A stretch of 7,607 nucleotides of DNA, taken from NCBI GenBank assembly GCA_900320235.1, contig ONRO01000388.1, forward strand, positions 1-7,607. The letters run 5' to 3'. Made by a program: the position numbers and the translations under genes. The notes beneath the pieces were generated by a model that was given only the letters and a program-made list of their open reading frames with translations, was not told the DNA's origin and did no database searches. The DNA is from an uncultured Eubacteriales bacterium (lineage in GTDB: Bacteria; Bacillota; Clostridia; Oscillospirales; Acutalibacteraceae). This document shows, in pieces, positions 1 to 6,109 of the stretch. Every line of letters begins with the position of its first letter. Position 1 is the first letter of the stretch.

Positions 1-518
1 AAAATATGATATATGTATCTCTCGGTACTGTATTCAATCGCAGCGAAAAATTCTGGGAGATGATAATACAATCTTTTTCAGATAGTAAGTATACAGTAGT
101 ATTATCATCTTCTGTGCTGTCTGAGAAAAAAGAAAAAGCTGTTTTTCCTGAAAATATAATAGTAAAAAAATATACAGATCAAAGAAAAGTATTGAAAAAA
201 GCTAAACTGTTTATTTCTGCCGGAGGAATGAACAGTATCTGTGAGGCAGCGGCAAACGGGGTGCCATGTATTATCTGTCCACAGCAGGGTGAGCAGGCAA
301 TAAATGCAAAAATGATTCAAAAGCTCGGACTGGGTTTTGTTCTGCATAATAAAAAGGAGATCCGGAAAAAAACGGTGCAGCTTCTTGAAAACTATAAGCC
401 GGACGAAATGATGATACGGGAATTCAATACGATCCGGATGGATGAGTTGATGGATAAACTGGAAGAATTAATGGGAAGAAAAAACAATTTACCATGGAAA
501 AACGGAGGAAGCAGATGA
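1..518 (+). CDS. Glycosyltransferase, MGT/GT1-like, C-terminal part (5' truncated by the window edge)
   Basis: This is the C-terminal nucleotide-sugar-binding half of a GT-B-fold glycosyltransferase like the MGT (macrolide-type) and related GT1 enzymes, which transfer a sugar from a nucleotide donor to a lipid or small-molecule acceptor. The reading frame is open to the left edge. The first visible Met (position 6) sits in the strand IYVSLGTVFN, which is mid-protein in this family, so the true start and the acceptor-binding N-terminal domain lie upstream. Counting from that Met, the donor-site region is clear: YTDQRKVLKKAKLFI (56-70), then SAGGMNS (71-77), GVPCIICPQQGEQ (85-97). The family normally has T-H-G/A-G-M-N-S; here His is replaced by Ala72, and the usual Asp-Gln pair is Glu96-Gln97. 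The stop codon overlaps the next gene's start (ATGA), implying translational coupling. The fold assignment is solid; donor, acceptor and activity are unknown. Confidence 0.85.
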   Translation, partial: NMIYVSLGTVFNRSEKFWEMIIQSFSDSKYTVVLSSSVLSEKKEKAVFPENIIVKKYTDQRKVLKKAKLFISAGGMNSICEAAANGVPCIICPQQGEQAINAKMIQKLGLGFVLHNKKEIRKKTVQLLENYKPDEMMIREFNTIRMDELMDKLEELMGRKNNLPWKNGGSR

Positions 519-1507
519 AAAATATACTTGTAACCGGTGCTACCGGATTTCTTGGAAAATATCTTGTGCAACAGCTTCTTGAAAAGGGATATAATGTTTA
601 TGCTCTCGGCAGGAACAAAAAGGCAGGGGAGGCACTCACCGAGCTTGGTGCAGTATTCTGTCCGGGAGATTTCACTATAAAGTCAGAATGTTCAGATTAC
701 TTCAGAAATATTGACTGTGTGATACATGCAGGTGCTCTTTCAACTGTATGGGGTAAATGGGAGGACTTTTTCCGTATTAATGTGGAGGGAACAAATAATA
801 TCTGCGAGCTTTGCACAGAAAATAATGTCAGACGCATAGTATATGTGTCATCACCGAGTATTTATTCCGGAAAGGCGCATCGTTTCAGTATAAAGGAAGA
901 TGAGTTCGATGAAAACAATGATCTGAATTATTATATAAAATCAAAGATACTTGCAGAGGATGTAATAAATGAATATCATAAAATGGGGCTATACACTGTA
1001 ATAATAAGACCGCGTGGACTATTCGGCATAGGAGATACAAGTCTGATACCAAGAATACTTGAAGCAAATAAAAAATCAGGAATACCTCTTTTCAACGGCG
1101 GAGAAAACTATGTAGATATAACCTGTGTTGAAAATGTAGCACATGCATGTATACTTGCAGCTGAAACAGACGGGATCGATAATGAGGTGTTCAATATTAC
1201 AAATGGCGAACCGATGAAATTCAGGACAATACTTGAAAAATTTCTTGCAGCTATCGGTGAAAAGCCCAGATATCTGCGACTGCCTTTCGGACTTGTTTAC
1301 AGGATATCATGTGGCCTTGAAAACAAATGGCGAAAAAAGGACAAACCGGGAGAGCCGCCTCTGACAAGATATACAGTATGCACGCTTGCTTTTTCACAGA
1401 CTCTTGATATTACAAAAGCCAGGGAAAAGCTCGGATATAAACCTATAAAAACTATCTCGGAAGGAATTGAGGATTATGGACGATATCAGAAAGGTCAGAA
1501 GCGTTAA
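515..1507 (+). CDS. NAD(P)-dependent extended SDR, 3beta-HSD / OleD-like reductase
   Basis: A 330-residue extended short-chain dehydrogenase/reductase, the usual length for the epimerase/3beta-hydroxysteroid dehydrogenase group. It has the N-terminal Rossmann motif TGATGFLG (7-14), the segment DCVIHAGALSTVWGKWEDFF (67-86) followed by NVEGTNN, the active-site Ser strand YVSSPSIY (110-117), the catalytic Y140-x-x-x-K144, and IRPRGLFGIGD after it. The A-A/G-x-x-x-x-W-G pattern resembles OleD and 3beta-HSD relatives more than sugar epimerases, so oxidation or reduction of a beta-keto/beta-hydroxy acyl intermediate is a reasonable inference. A sugar-nucleotide or other alcohol substrate is not excluded. 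I chose ATG 515 over ATG 494 because GGAGG (504-508) lies 6 nt upstream and the Rossmann strand begins directly after it. The start overlaps the glycosyltransferase stop, and the 3' end overlaps the next gene by about 32 nt. Confidence 0.9.
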   Translation: MKNILVTGATGFLGKYLVQQLLEKGYNVYALGRNKKAGEALTELGAVFCPGDFTIKSECSDYFRNIDCVIHAGALSTVWGKWEDFFRINVEGTNNICELCTENNVRRIVYVSSPSIYSGKAHRFSIKEDEFDENNDLNYYIKSKILAEDVINEYHKMGLYTVIIRPRGLFGIGDTSLIPRILEANKKSGIPLFNGGENYVDITCVENVAHACILAAETDGIDNEVFNITNGEPMKFRTILEKFLAAIGEKPRYLRLPFGLVYRISCGLENKWRKKDKPGEPPLTRYTVCTLAFSQTLDITKAREKLGYKPIKTISEGIEDYGRYQKGQKR

Positions 1508-2285
1508 GCTGTATGCCTGCGGATGCTGTGAAAATGAGCTAAGACATGTTTTCAGCGGATATCCATCTGAGAAAAGAAGGTTTCCGGCACTTTCAGTACT
1601 GATAACACACGAAAGACTGGGAAATATATTATATGATACAGGTTATTCAGAGCTTATCTATGAAAACGGTTTAGTTTCAAAGATATATAATTCACTCAAC
1701 CGTACATATATAAGCAAGGATGAAACTATCATTTCAAAGCTTGAGGCTGACGGTATTTCACCTGACAGTGTTAAAAAAATAATAATATCACATGCTCATC
1801 CTGATCATATCGGTGCTCTGAGGCTGTTTGGCGGCTACGAGCTTATTTCAACGCCGAAGGTTATCAATACGCTTTATACCGGAAACTGCTTTGATCTGGT
1901 ATTCAGAAATATGGTTCCTGAAAAGCAGCCGAAGCTCAGAGCACTTAAAAAATACAATGGAAAAACGATTTTTGACGGCTATTTCAAAAAAACATATGAT
2001 ATTTTTGCAGACGGTTCAGTTATCGGAATAGAGCTTGATGGTCATGCAGACGGTCAGCTTGGAATATTTCTGCCTGAATATGATCTTCTCTTTGCAGCAG
2101 ACGCTTGCTGGGGAGAGGATCTTATGCCTCATGCTGAAAAAATGCGTTTTATACCAAAGCTTATCCAGCATAGTTACAGACAGTATCTTGACAGTATAAA
2201 AAGACTCCGTGCTTTTTCTTCGGAACATCCTGAGATAAAGATAATTTTCTCGCACGGAGCAATGCAGGAGAAAAAATATGAGTAA
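1476..2285 (+). CDS. Metallo-beta-lactamase-fold hydrolase (lactonase-like)
   Basis: A 269-residue MBL-fold metallohydrolase with what looks like a complete dinuclear metal site. The motif is S-H106-A-H108-P-D110-H111, with later ligands likely H190 (LDGHADG), D209 (FAADACW) and H260 (FSHGA). The early strands VLITHERLGNILYDTGYSE (41-59) match the N-terminal half of AHL-lactonase-like and related MBL hydrolases. No signal peptide is seen, so it is probably cytoplasmic. Its place between a reductase and an acyl-activating enzyme suggests it hydrolyses a thioester, ester or lactone intermediate of the same pathway; that is inference. ATG 1476 is preferred; a TTG at 1467 is also in frame, and neither has ideal spacing (AAGG at 1461-1464, GAGG at 1469-1472). 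The gene starts inside the reductase gene, and its stop overlaps the next start by 8 nt, so expression is probably coupled. Confidence 0.87.
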   Translation: MDDIRKVRSVKLYACGCCENELRHVFSGYPSEKRRFPALSVLITHERLGNILYDTGYSELIYENGLVSKIYNSLNRTYISKDETIISKLEADGISPDSVKKIIISHAHPDHIGALRLFGGYELISTPKVINTLYTGNCFDLVFRNMVPEKQPKLRALKKYNGKTIFDGYFKKTYDIFADGSVIGIELDGHADGQLGIFLPEYDLLFAADACWGEDLMPHAEKMRFIPKLIQHSYRQYLDSIKRLRAFSSEHPEIKIIFSHGAMQEKKYE

Positions 2286-3555
2286 TAAGTTTAATATTCT
2301 GAAGTATTATCTTAAATTCAGATACAGAAAAATCTATACAAAAAGACAGCTTGGCTTTTTTCAGAAAAGTATGATAAACAGCCACCTTTCATTTGTGACA
2401 GAGAAATCACCTTTTTATCGCCGTTTCAAAGGAAGGATGCTTGAAAGTATTCCTATCATTGATAAAAAGATCATGATGGATAATTTTGATATTATCAATA
2501 CAGTCGGGATAAACAAGGATGAAGCAATGGAATTTGCTGTAAAAAGCGAAAGAAAGCGCAGCTTTTCTTCAAAGCTGCATAACATAACAGTAGGACTCAG
2601 CTCGGGAACATCCCACAGCAGAGGAATATTCCTTGTTGAAGACAGTGAAAAGGATAAATGGGCAGGCTTTGTGCTTGCAAGATTTCTTGAAAGAGGGATA
2701 ACTGCAAAATATAATGTAGCTTTTTTTATGAGGGCAAACAGTAATCTTTATGAATCAGTCGGATCGTCAAATATACATTTTGAATTTTTTGATATCTATT
2801 CTGATCTTCAGGAAAATATTGATAAGCTCCGCAGCTTTGATGCAGATATAATAGTTGCACAGCCGTCAATGCTGCTGATACTTGCCCGTGAAACAGAAAA
2901 AGGCAGATTGAAAATACACCCTGAAACGGTCATATCAATTGCAGAGGTACTTGAAAAAGAGGATGAGCAGATACTGAAAAAAGCATTCGGACTAAAAGTA
3001 ATACATCAGGTATATCAATGTACAGAGGGCTGTCTTGCAACGACCTGCCGCTGCGGCACTCTTCATCTGAATGAGGATATAGTATATATTGAAAAGGAAT
3101 ATATTGACAAAAGAAGATTTATTCCAATAATTACAGATTTTGAAAGAACTGCCCAGCCCATTATCAGATACAGACTTAATGATGTTCTTGTAGAAAAGGA
3201 ATATACATGTCCCTGCGGAAGTGTTTTCACAGCTCTTGAAAGAATAGAGGGCAGGGAGGATGACGTTTTTGTTTTTGATGGAAAAGACGGCAGTACAGTA
3301 AAGGTATTTCCTGATTTTATCCGCAGATGCATATTATTCGCAGGCAATATTACAGATTACCGTATTGTTCAGAGGAAAGACGGAAATATTGAGATATTCT
3401 CTGATGTAAGTGATGATCTTAAGGAAAAAATATCAGAGGAATTCAGACTTCTTTCCCAGGACAGAAATTTCTTGCTTCCGGAGCTTGAATTTTTTCCTTA
3501 CAGTTTAGAAAAGGGCAGAAAGCTCAGGCGTGTTGAAAGTCACAGAAAAGCATGA
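2278..3555 (+). CDS. Adenylate-forming enzyme, PaaK / F390-synthetase-related
   Basis: A 425-residue member of the PaaK/CapK/coenzyme-F390-synthetase branch of adenylate-forming enzymes, which activate a carboxylate (or, in F390 synthetase, F420) with ATP. Visible motifs are the phosphate-binding loop GLSSGTS (106-112), VYQCTEGCLATTC (245-257) with T249-E250-G251, then LHLNEDIVYIE, IRYRLNDV (296-303) carrying the likely ribose-contacting Asp302, CPCG (311-314), IEGREDDVFVF (323-333), and C-terminal GRKLRRV (413-419) where K415 may be the catalytic lysine. Cys248, 252, 257, 259, 311 and 313 could form a structural metal site. ATG 2278 has AGGAG (2266-2270) 7 nt upstream and overlaps the preceding stop. 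In context it may activate a beta-hydroxy or fatty acid, like OleC, although it belongs to a different subfamily. F420 modification is unlikely in this setting. The substrate cannot be told from sequence. Confidence 0.85.
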   Translation: MSNKFNILKYYLKFRYRKIYTKRQLGFFQKSMINSHLSFVTEKSPFYRRFKGRMLESIPIIDKKIMMDNFDIINTVGINKDEAMEFAVKSERKRSFSSKLHNITVGLSSGTSHSRGIFLVEDSEKDKWAGFVLARFLERGITAKYNVAFFMRANSNLYESVGSSNIHFEFFDIYSDLQENIDKLRSFDADIIVAQPSMLLILARETEKGRLKIHPETVISIAEVLEKEDEQILKKAFGLKVIHQVYQCTEGCLATTCRCGTLHLNEDIVYIEKEYIDKRRFIPIITDFERTAQPIIRYRLNDVLVEKEYTCPCGSVFTALERIEGREDDVFVFDGKDGSTVKVFPDFIRRCILFAGNITDYRIVQRKDGNIEIFSDVSDDLKEKISEEFRLLSQDRNFLLPELEFFPYSLEKGRKLRRVESHRKA

Positions 3556-3603
3556 TACAGAAAAGGTCCTAATAATGTCAGAACATTGAAGGGGGAATTC
3601 AGA

Positions 3604-4536
3604 ATGAGAAGGATAAAAATAAAAGGATGTGCGGCTGCACTTCCTGACGCAGGAAAGATCAGATTCGGCAGCCAGACAAGATACAGGCTACGGAATGGTC
3701 AGACGCTGCTCGATCTTGCGGAAAGAGCAGCGAAGGGTGCACTTTGTGATTCGGGACTTGATATAAATGAAATTGATCTGATAATTGCAGGGATGGCAAC
3801 ACCGCTTCAGGCGATCCCATGCAATGCAGCACTGATACATGAGCGGATAGCAAAGGGTACAGATATTCCTGCAATGGATATTAATACATCCTGTACAAGT
3901 TTTATAACTGCCTTTGATATGGCAGCCTATCTGACAGACAGCGGAATATATAAGAATATTCTTATAATATCAGGAGATACTGCATCAGCAGCACTGAATC
4001 CTGAACAGAAAGAAAGCTATGAGCTTTTTTCAGATGCGGCGGCAGCATTTGTTGTCAGCAGTACCTCTGAAGACAGCGGTGTATTATATGCAGCTCAGAA
4101 AACATGGTCAGAAGGTGTGCATGATACAGAAATAAGGGGAGGCTGTGCACTTGAACCGTCATTTGAAATGACCGAGGACAATAAGGATGATTACTATTTT
4201 GATATGAAGGGGATAAGAGTACTCAGACTTTCAGCACATAATCTTCCGTCATTTTTCAGCAAGAGTATGAAGGAAGCTGAAATGAGCTTTGATGATATTG
4301 CACTTGTTGTTCCTCATCAGGCAAGCAAAGCACTTGGATATATCATGCCTAAGCTCGGGATCAGAAAAGAAAAATACATAGATCGTGTCAGGGATTACGG
4401 AAATATGATCTCTGCATCTGTTCCGTTTATGCTTTGCGCAGCAATACATGAAAAGATGATAAAACACGGCGATAATGTAATGCTTACCGGAACTGCAGCC
4501 GGACTTACATGCAGTATTCTGATATTCAGATATTAA
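3604..4536 (+). CDS. Ketosynthase III family (FabH/OleA-like) condensing enzyme
   Basis: A 310-residue thiolase-fold enzyme of the 3-oxoacyl-ACP synthase III family. Cys97 lies in MDINTSCTSF, His238 in VVPHQAS and Asn267 in DYGNMISASVPF, giving the complete Cys-His-Asn triad of a condensing enzyme. The LFSDAAAAFVV segment (141-151) corresponds to the FGDGAGA loop, and TGTAAGLT (295-302) to the C-terminal Gly-rich loop. Family members condense an acyl-CoA with malonyl-ACP (FabH), join two acyl-CoAs (OleA), or transfer acyl groups. No fatty-acid synthesis genes (fabD, acpP, fabF) are adjacent, which favours a dedicated secondary pathway over housekeeping FabH. ATG 3604 is chosen because GGGGG (3591-3595) lies 8 nt upstream; the in-frame TTG at 3586 lacks such a site and would add six residues that include the SD. 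It follows the adenylating enzyme by 48 nt and is probably the last gene of the operon. Confidence 0.9.
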   Translation: MRRIKIKGCAAALPDAGKIRFGSQTRYRLRNGQTLLDLAERAAKGALCDSGLDINEIDLIIAGMATPLQAIPCNAALIHERIAKGTDIPAMDINTSCTSFITAFDMAAYLTDSGIYKNILIISGDTASAALNPEQKESYELFSDAAAAFVVSSTSEDSGVLYAAQKTWSEGVHDTEIRGGCALEPSFEMTEDNKDDYYFDMKGIRVLRLSAHNLPSFFSKSMKEAEMSFDDIALVVPHQASKALGYIMPKLGIRKEKYIDRVRDYGNMISASVPFMLCAAIHEKMIKHGDNVMLTGTAAGLTCSILIFRY

Positions 4537-4597
4537 GATAATGCAGTAAAGGAATTCTGCTGATTCAGTGAGCTGTATGCATGGCTTTTTTCAAGCT

Positions 4598-4630
4598 GCT
4601 GATCATTTTTGTGAAAAGATCAGCGTTTTC
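4598..4630 (+). terminator. Possible terminator at the end of the biosynthetic operon
   Basis: The arms GCTGATC (4598-4604) and GATCAGC (4618-4624) form a perfect 7-bp stem. After a bulged A, the TTTT and AAAA runs can extend it toward a short loop. The following sequence, GTTTTCTC, is only a weak U tract, so termination may be partial and some transcription could continue into spoIVB. It lies 61 nt after the ketosynthase stop codon, where a terminator would be expected. Confidence 0.45.
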
Positions 4631-4664
4631 TCAGTATTGTATTTCAAATAATTACAATAAAAAA

Positions 4665-4698
4665 ATCTCCGTAATAAGGGTAAACTAAATACGGAGGT
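4665..4698 (+). promoter_or_regulatory. Inverted repeat pairing with the spoIVB ribosome binding site
   Basis: ATCTCCGTA (4665-4673) can pair with TACGGAGGT (4690-4698) in nine consecutive pairs, one of them G-U, across a 16-nt loop. The right arm includes most of the Shine-Dalgarno GGAGGTGA (4693-4700), which sits 4-12 nt before the spoIVB ATG. If the transcript begins upstream of 4665, the hairpin would mask the ribosome binding site. If it begins near 4668, as the weak sigma-G candidate would imply, part of the left arm would be missing and the site would be more open. The pairing is seen directly; regulation is inference. Confidence 0.5.
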
Positions 4699-4704
4699 GA
4701 CAAT

Positions 4705-5931
4705 ATGAAAAGAATATTCAGAGCCTTCAGTACAGCACTGGCGGCTCTGAGTTTGTTTGCAATGGGTTTTTGTGCCTATGCTGCACAGACAACTCCTGAC
4801 GAGATCAGTATCTGCCCGGACGGAGTTTACAGTTTCGGCGGAAAATCGGCATATTCCCTGAGTTTTCCTGAAAGTGCAGAAGCTGACTGCACATCAGACA
4901 GTCTGAGTACAAAAGCTGAAATGAAGCTTTTCGGTATTCTGCCTGTAAAAAGTGTTGACGTACACCTCAGTGACAGACAGATTGTAACACTTGGCGGAAA
5001 GCCTTTCGGCATAAGACTATATACGGACGGCCTTGTTGTATCAAAGACATCAGCGGTTCCTGTTGAAAACGGTACTGCAGATCCATCAGCAAAAGCAGGA
5101 ATACGCTGTGGAGATATTATTCTCGAGGCAGACGGAGAACCGCTTAAAACGAACGAACAGCTTACACAGATCTGTGAAAACAGCAAAGGCAGTCCGATAC
5201 TTCTTCGCTGCAGACGAAACGGGGATTATTTCAGCACAACAATATTTCCTGAAAAAGATGTTCAGATCGGACACTATCGTCTTGGGCTGTGGGTGCGTGA
5301 CAGCTGTGCAGGAATCGGAACGATAACTTTTACTGATGAAAACACAAAGAGCTTTGCCGGACTTGGACACGGAATATATGACGGTGACAGCGGAAGTCTT
5401 ATGCCGCTGTCAGACGGTGATATCGTTCCGGCAGATATTATTTCAGCAGATAAAAGTACAGGAGGAAGTCCCGGGAGCCTGTGCGGCTGTTTTACCTCCG
5501 GAGAGCCTCTTGGCAGACTGAAGGCTAACAGTGAATGCGGATTATATGGTACTTTCAGTGATTTCTCAGACGGCGATAAAATAGAAATAGCCTTTCGTCA
5601 GGAAGTGACGAAGGGCAAAGCAAAGATACTTTCCACGGTTGAGGGAAGCGAGCCTGAATATTATGATGTCGAGATAGAGGATATAAGCTATGACAACAGT
5701 TCTCCGTCAAAGAATATGGTAATAAGGATAACAGACAAGCGTCTTATACAAAAAACAGGAGGAATTGTCAGAGGAATGAGCGGAAGTCCGATAATACAGG
5801 GCGGAAGGCTTGTAGGAGCACTGACTCATGTATTTATTGACGATCCGGTTCATGGTTATGCAGTATTTGCAGAGAACATGGCAGATTATAATAATAAAAT
5901 TGTACAAAAGCAGGCAGCTATAACACAATAG
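4705..5931 (+). CDS. spoIVB: SpoIVB, sporulation serine peptidase (S55, PDZ)
   Basis: SpoIVB is secreted from the forespore into the intermembrane space, where in B. subtilis its serine peptidase activity triggers SpoIVFB-dependent pro-sigma-K processing. This 408-residue protein begins with a positively charged, hydrophobic N-terminus (1-27, KRIFRAF then ALAALSLFAMGFCAYA), a signal peptide or membrane anchor. A PDZ domain follows (about 108-175; AGIRCGDIILEADGEPL). The S55 peptidase domain contains GLGHGIYDGDSG (219-230), GGSPGSL and GGIVRGMSGSPI (352-363). By comparison with the B. subtilis enzyme the catalytic residues are likely His222, Asp344 (ITD) and Ser359; the Asp-Ser spacing of 15 is the same. 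Length is close to the 425 residues of the B. subtilis protein. The strong SD GGAGGTGA supports ATG 4705. spo0A follows, the arrangement usual in spore formers. Confidence 0.96.
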   Translation: MKRIFRAFSTALAALSLFAMGFCAYAAQTTPDEISICPDGVYSFGGKSAYSLSFPESAEADCTSDSLSTKAEMKLFGILPVKSVDVHLSDRQIVTLGGKPFGIRLYTDGLVVSKTSAVPVENGTADPSAKAGIRCGDIILEADGEPLKTNEQLTQICENSKGSPILLRCRRNGDYFSTTIFPEKDVQIGHYRLGLWVRDSCAGIGTITFTDENTKSFAGLGHGIYDGDSGSLMPLSDGDIVPADIISADKSTGGSPGSLCGCFTSGEPLGRLKANSECGLYGTFSDFSDGDKIEIAFRQEVTKGKAKILSTVEGSEPEYYDVEIEDISYDNSSPSKNMVIRITDKRLIQKTGGIVRGMSGSPIIQGGRLVGALTHVFIDDPVHGYAVFAENMADYNNKIVQKQAAITQ

Positions 5932-5985
5932 TTTTTCAGTTTGATAAAAATTTCCCGGAAAATAAAAAAAAGTTTAATTTAGGTA

Positions 5986-6014
5986 TTGCCAAAACTGGTA
6001 AAATATGGTAATAT
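5986..6014 (+). promoter_or_regulatory. Candidate sigma-A promoter of spo0A (extended -10)
   Basis: TTGCCA (5986-5991) is followed after 17 nt by TAATAT (6009-6014), preceded by an extended -10 TG (6006-6007). The -10 hexamer itself matches the consensus at four of six positions. Transcription would start near 6021, leaving a leader of about 90 nt. B. subtilis spo0A also has a sigma-H promoter; no clear sigma-H match was seen here. Confidence 0.42.
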
Positions 6015-6021
6015 ATTATCA

Positions 6022-6069
6022 TCACGAAAACAGCAAAGGCAAAGCAAAGAAAAAGCAGCAAATGCTTTG
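6022..6069 (+). promoter_or_regulatory. spo0A leader: near-match 0A box and GCAAAG repeats
   Basis: TCACGAA (6022-6028) differs at one position from the Spo0A-binding consensus TGNCGAA and sits at the inferred transcription start, where binding could repress. Downstream, GCAAAG occurs three times (6033-6038, 6039-6044, 6044-6049). CAAAGCA (6040-6046) or AAAGCA (6052-6057) can pair with TGCTTTG (6063-6069), so the leader may fold in two alternative ways. All of this is short and could be chance in A/G-rich sequence. Confidence 0.2.
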
Positions 6070-6109
6070 TTTCTGAACGCTGCAAATTTATTTTAACGGG
6101 GGATTTGTA

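Larger units (their letters stand above)
4537..4704 (+). promoter_or_regulatory. Noncoding leader before spoIVB; promoter uncertain
   Basis: This 168-nt gap holds the possible terminator (4598-4630), an A/T-rich stretch (4636-4666) and the hairpin over the spoIVB ribosome binding site. In B. subtilis spoIVB is read by the forespore sigma factors F and G. The nearest match I can see to a sigma-G promoter is GTATT (4634-4638), 16 nt, then CAATAAA (4655-4661). It has a mismatch in each element, so I treat it as weak. No convincing sigma-A promoter was found. Confidence 0.25.

Noticed and set aside
494..514. Earlier ATG for the SDR, adding seven residues.
   Set aside because: The added residues (MEKRRKQ) fall over the Shine-Dalgarno GGAGG that serves ATG 515, and the Rossmann strand starts right after ATG 515.
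3586..3603. TTG start for the ketosynthase, adding six residues.
   Set aside because: The GGGGG ribosome binding site lies inside this extension and is correctly spaced for ATG 3604.
4542..4560. GCAG/CTGC pairing just after the ketosynthase stop codon.
   Set aside because: Only 4 bp with a 10-nt loop and no T tract; expected by chance.
4827..5370. Overlapping minus-strand open frames of 119 and 94 codons opposite spoIVB.
   Set aside because: They lie fully within spoIVB, whose motifs and reading frame are certain. I see no ribosome binding site or recognisable protein pattern.
5951..5961. TTTCCCGGAAA, a short palindrome after spoIVB, considered as a terminator.
   Set aside because: The arms are separated by one base, too few for a hairpin loop, and there is no suitable stem beyond it.
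6052..6070. AAAGCA/TGCTTT hairpin followed by GTTT, considered as a spoIVB terminator.
   Set aside because: The stem is only 6 bp and A/T-heavy, the T run is short, and it lies inside the probable spo0A leader.
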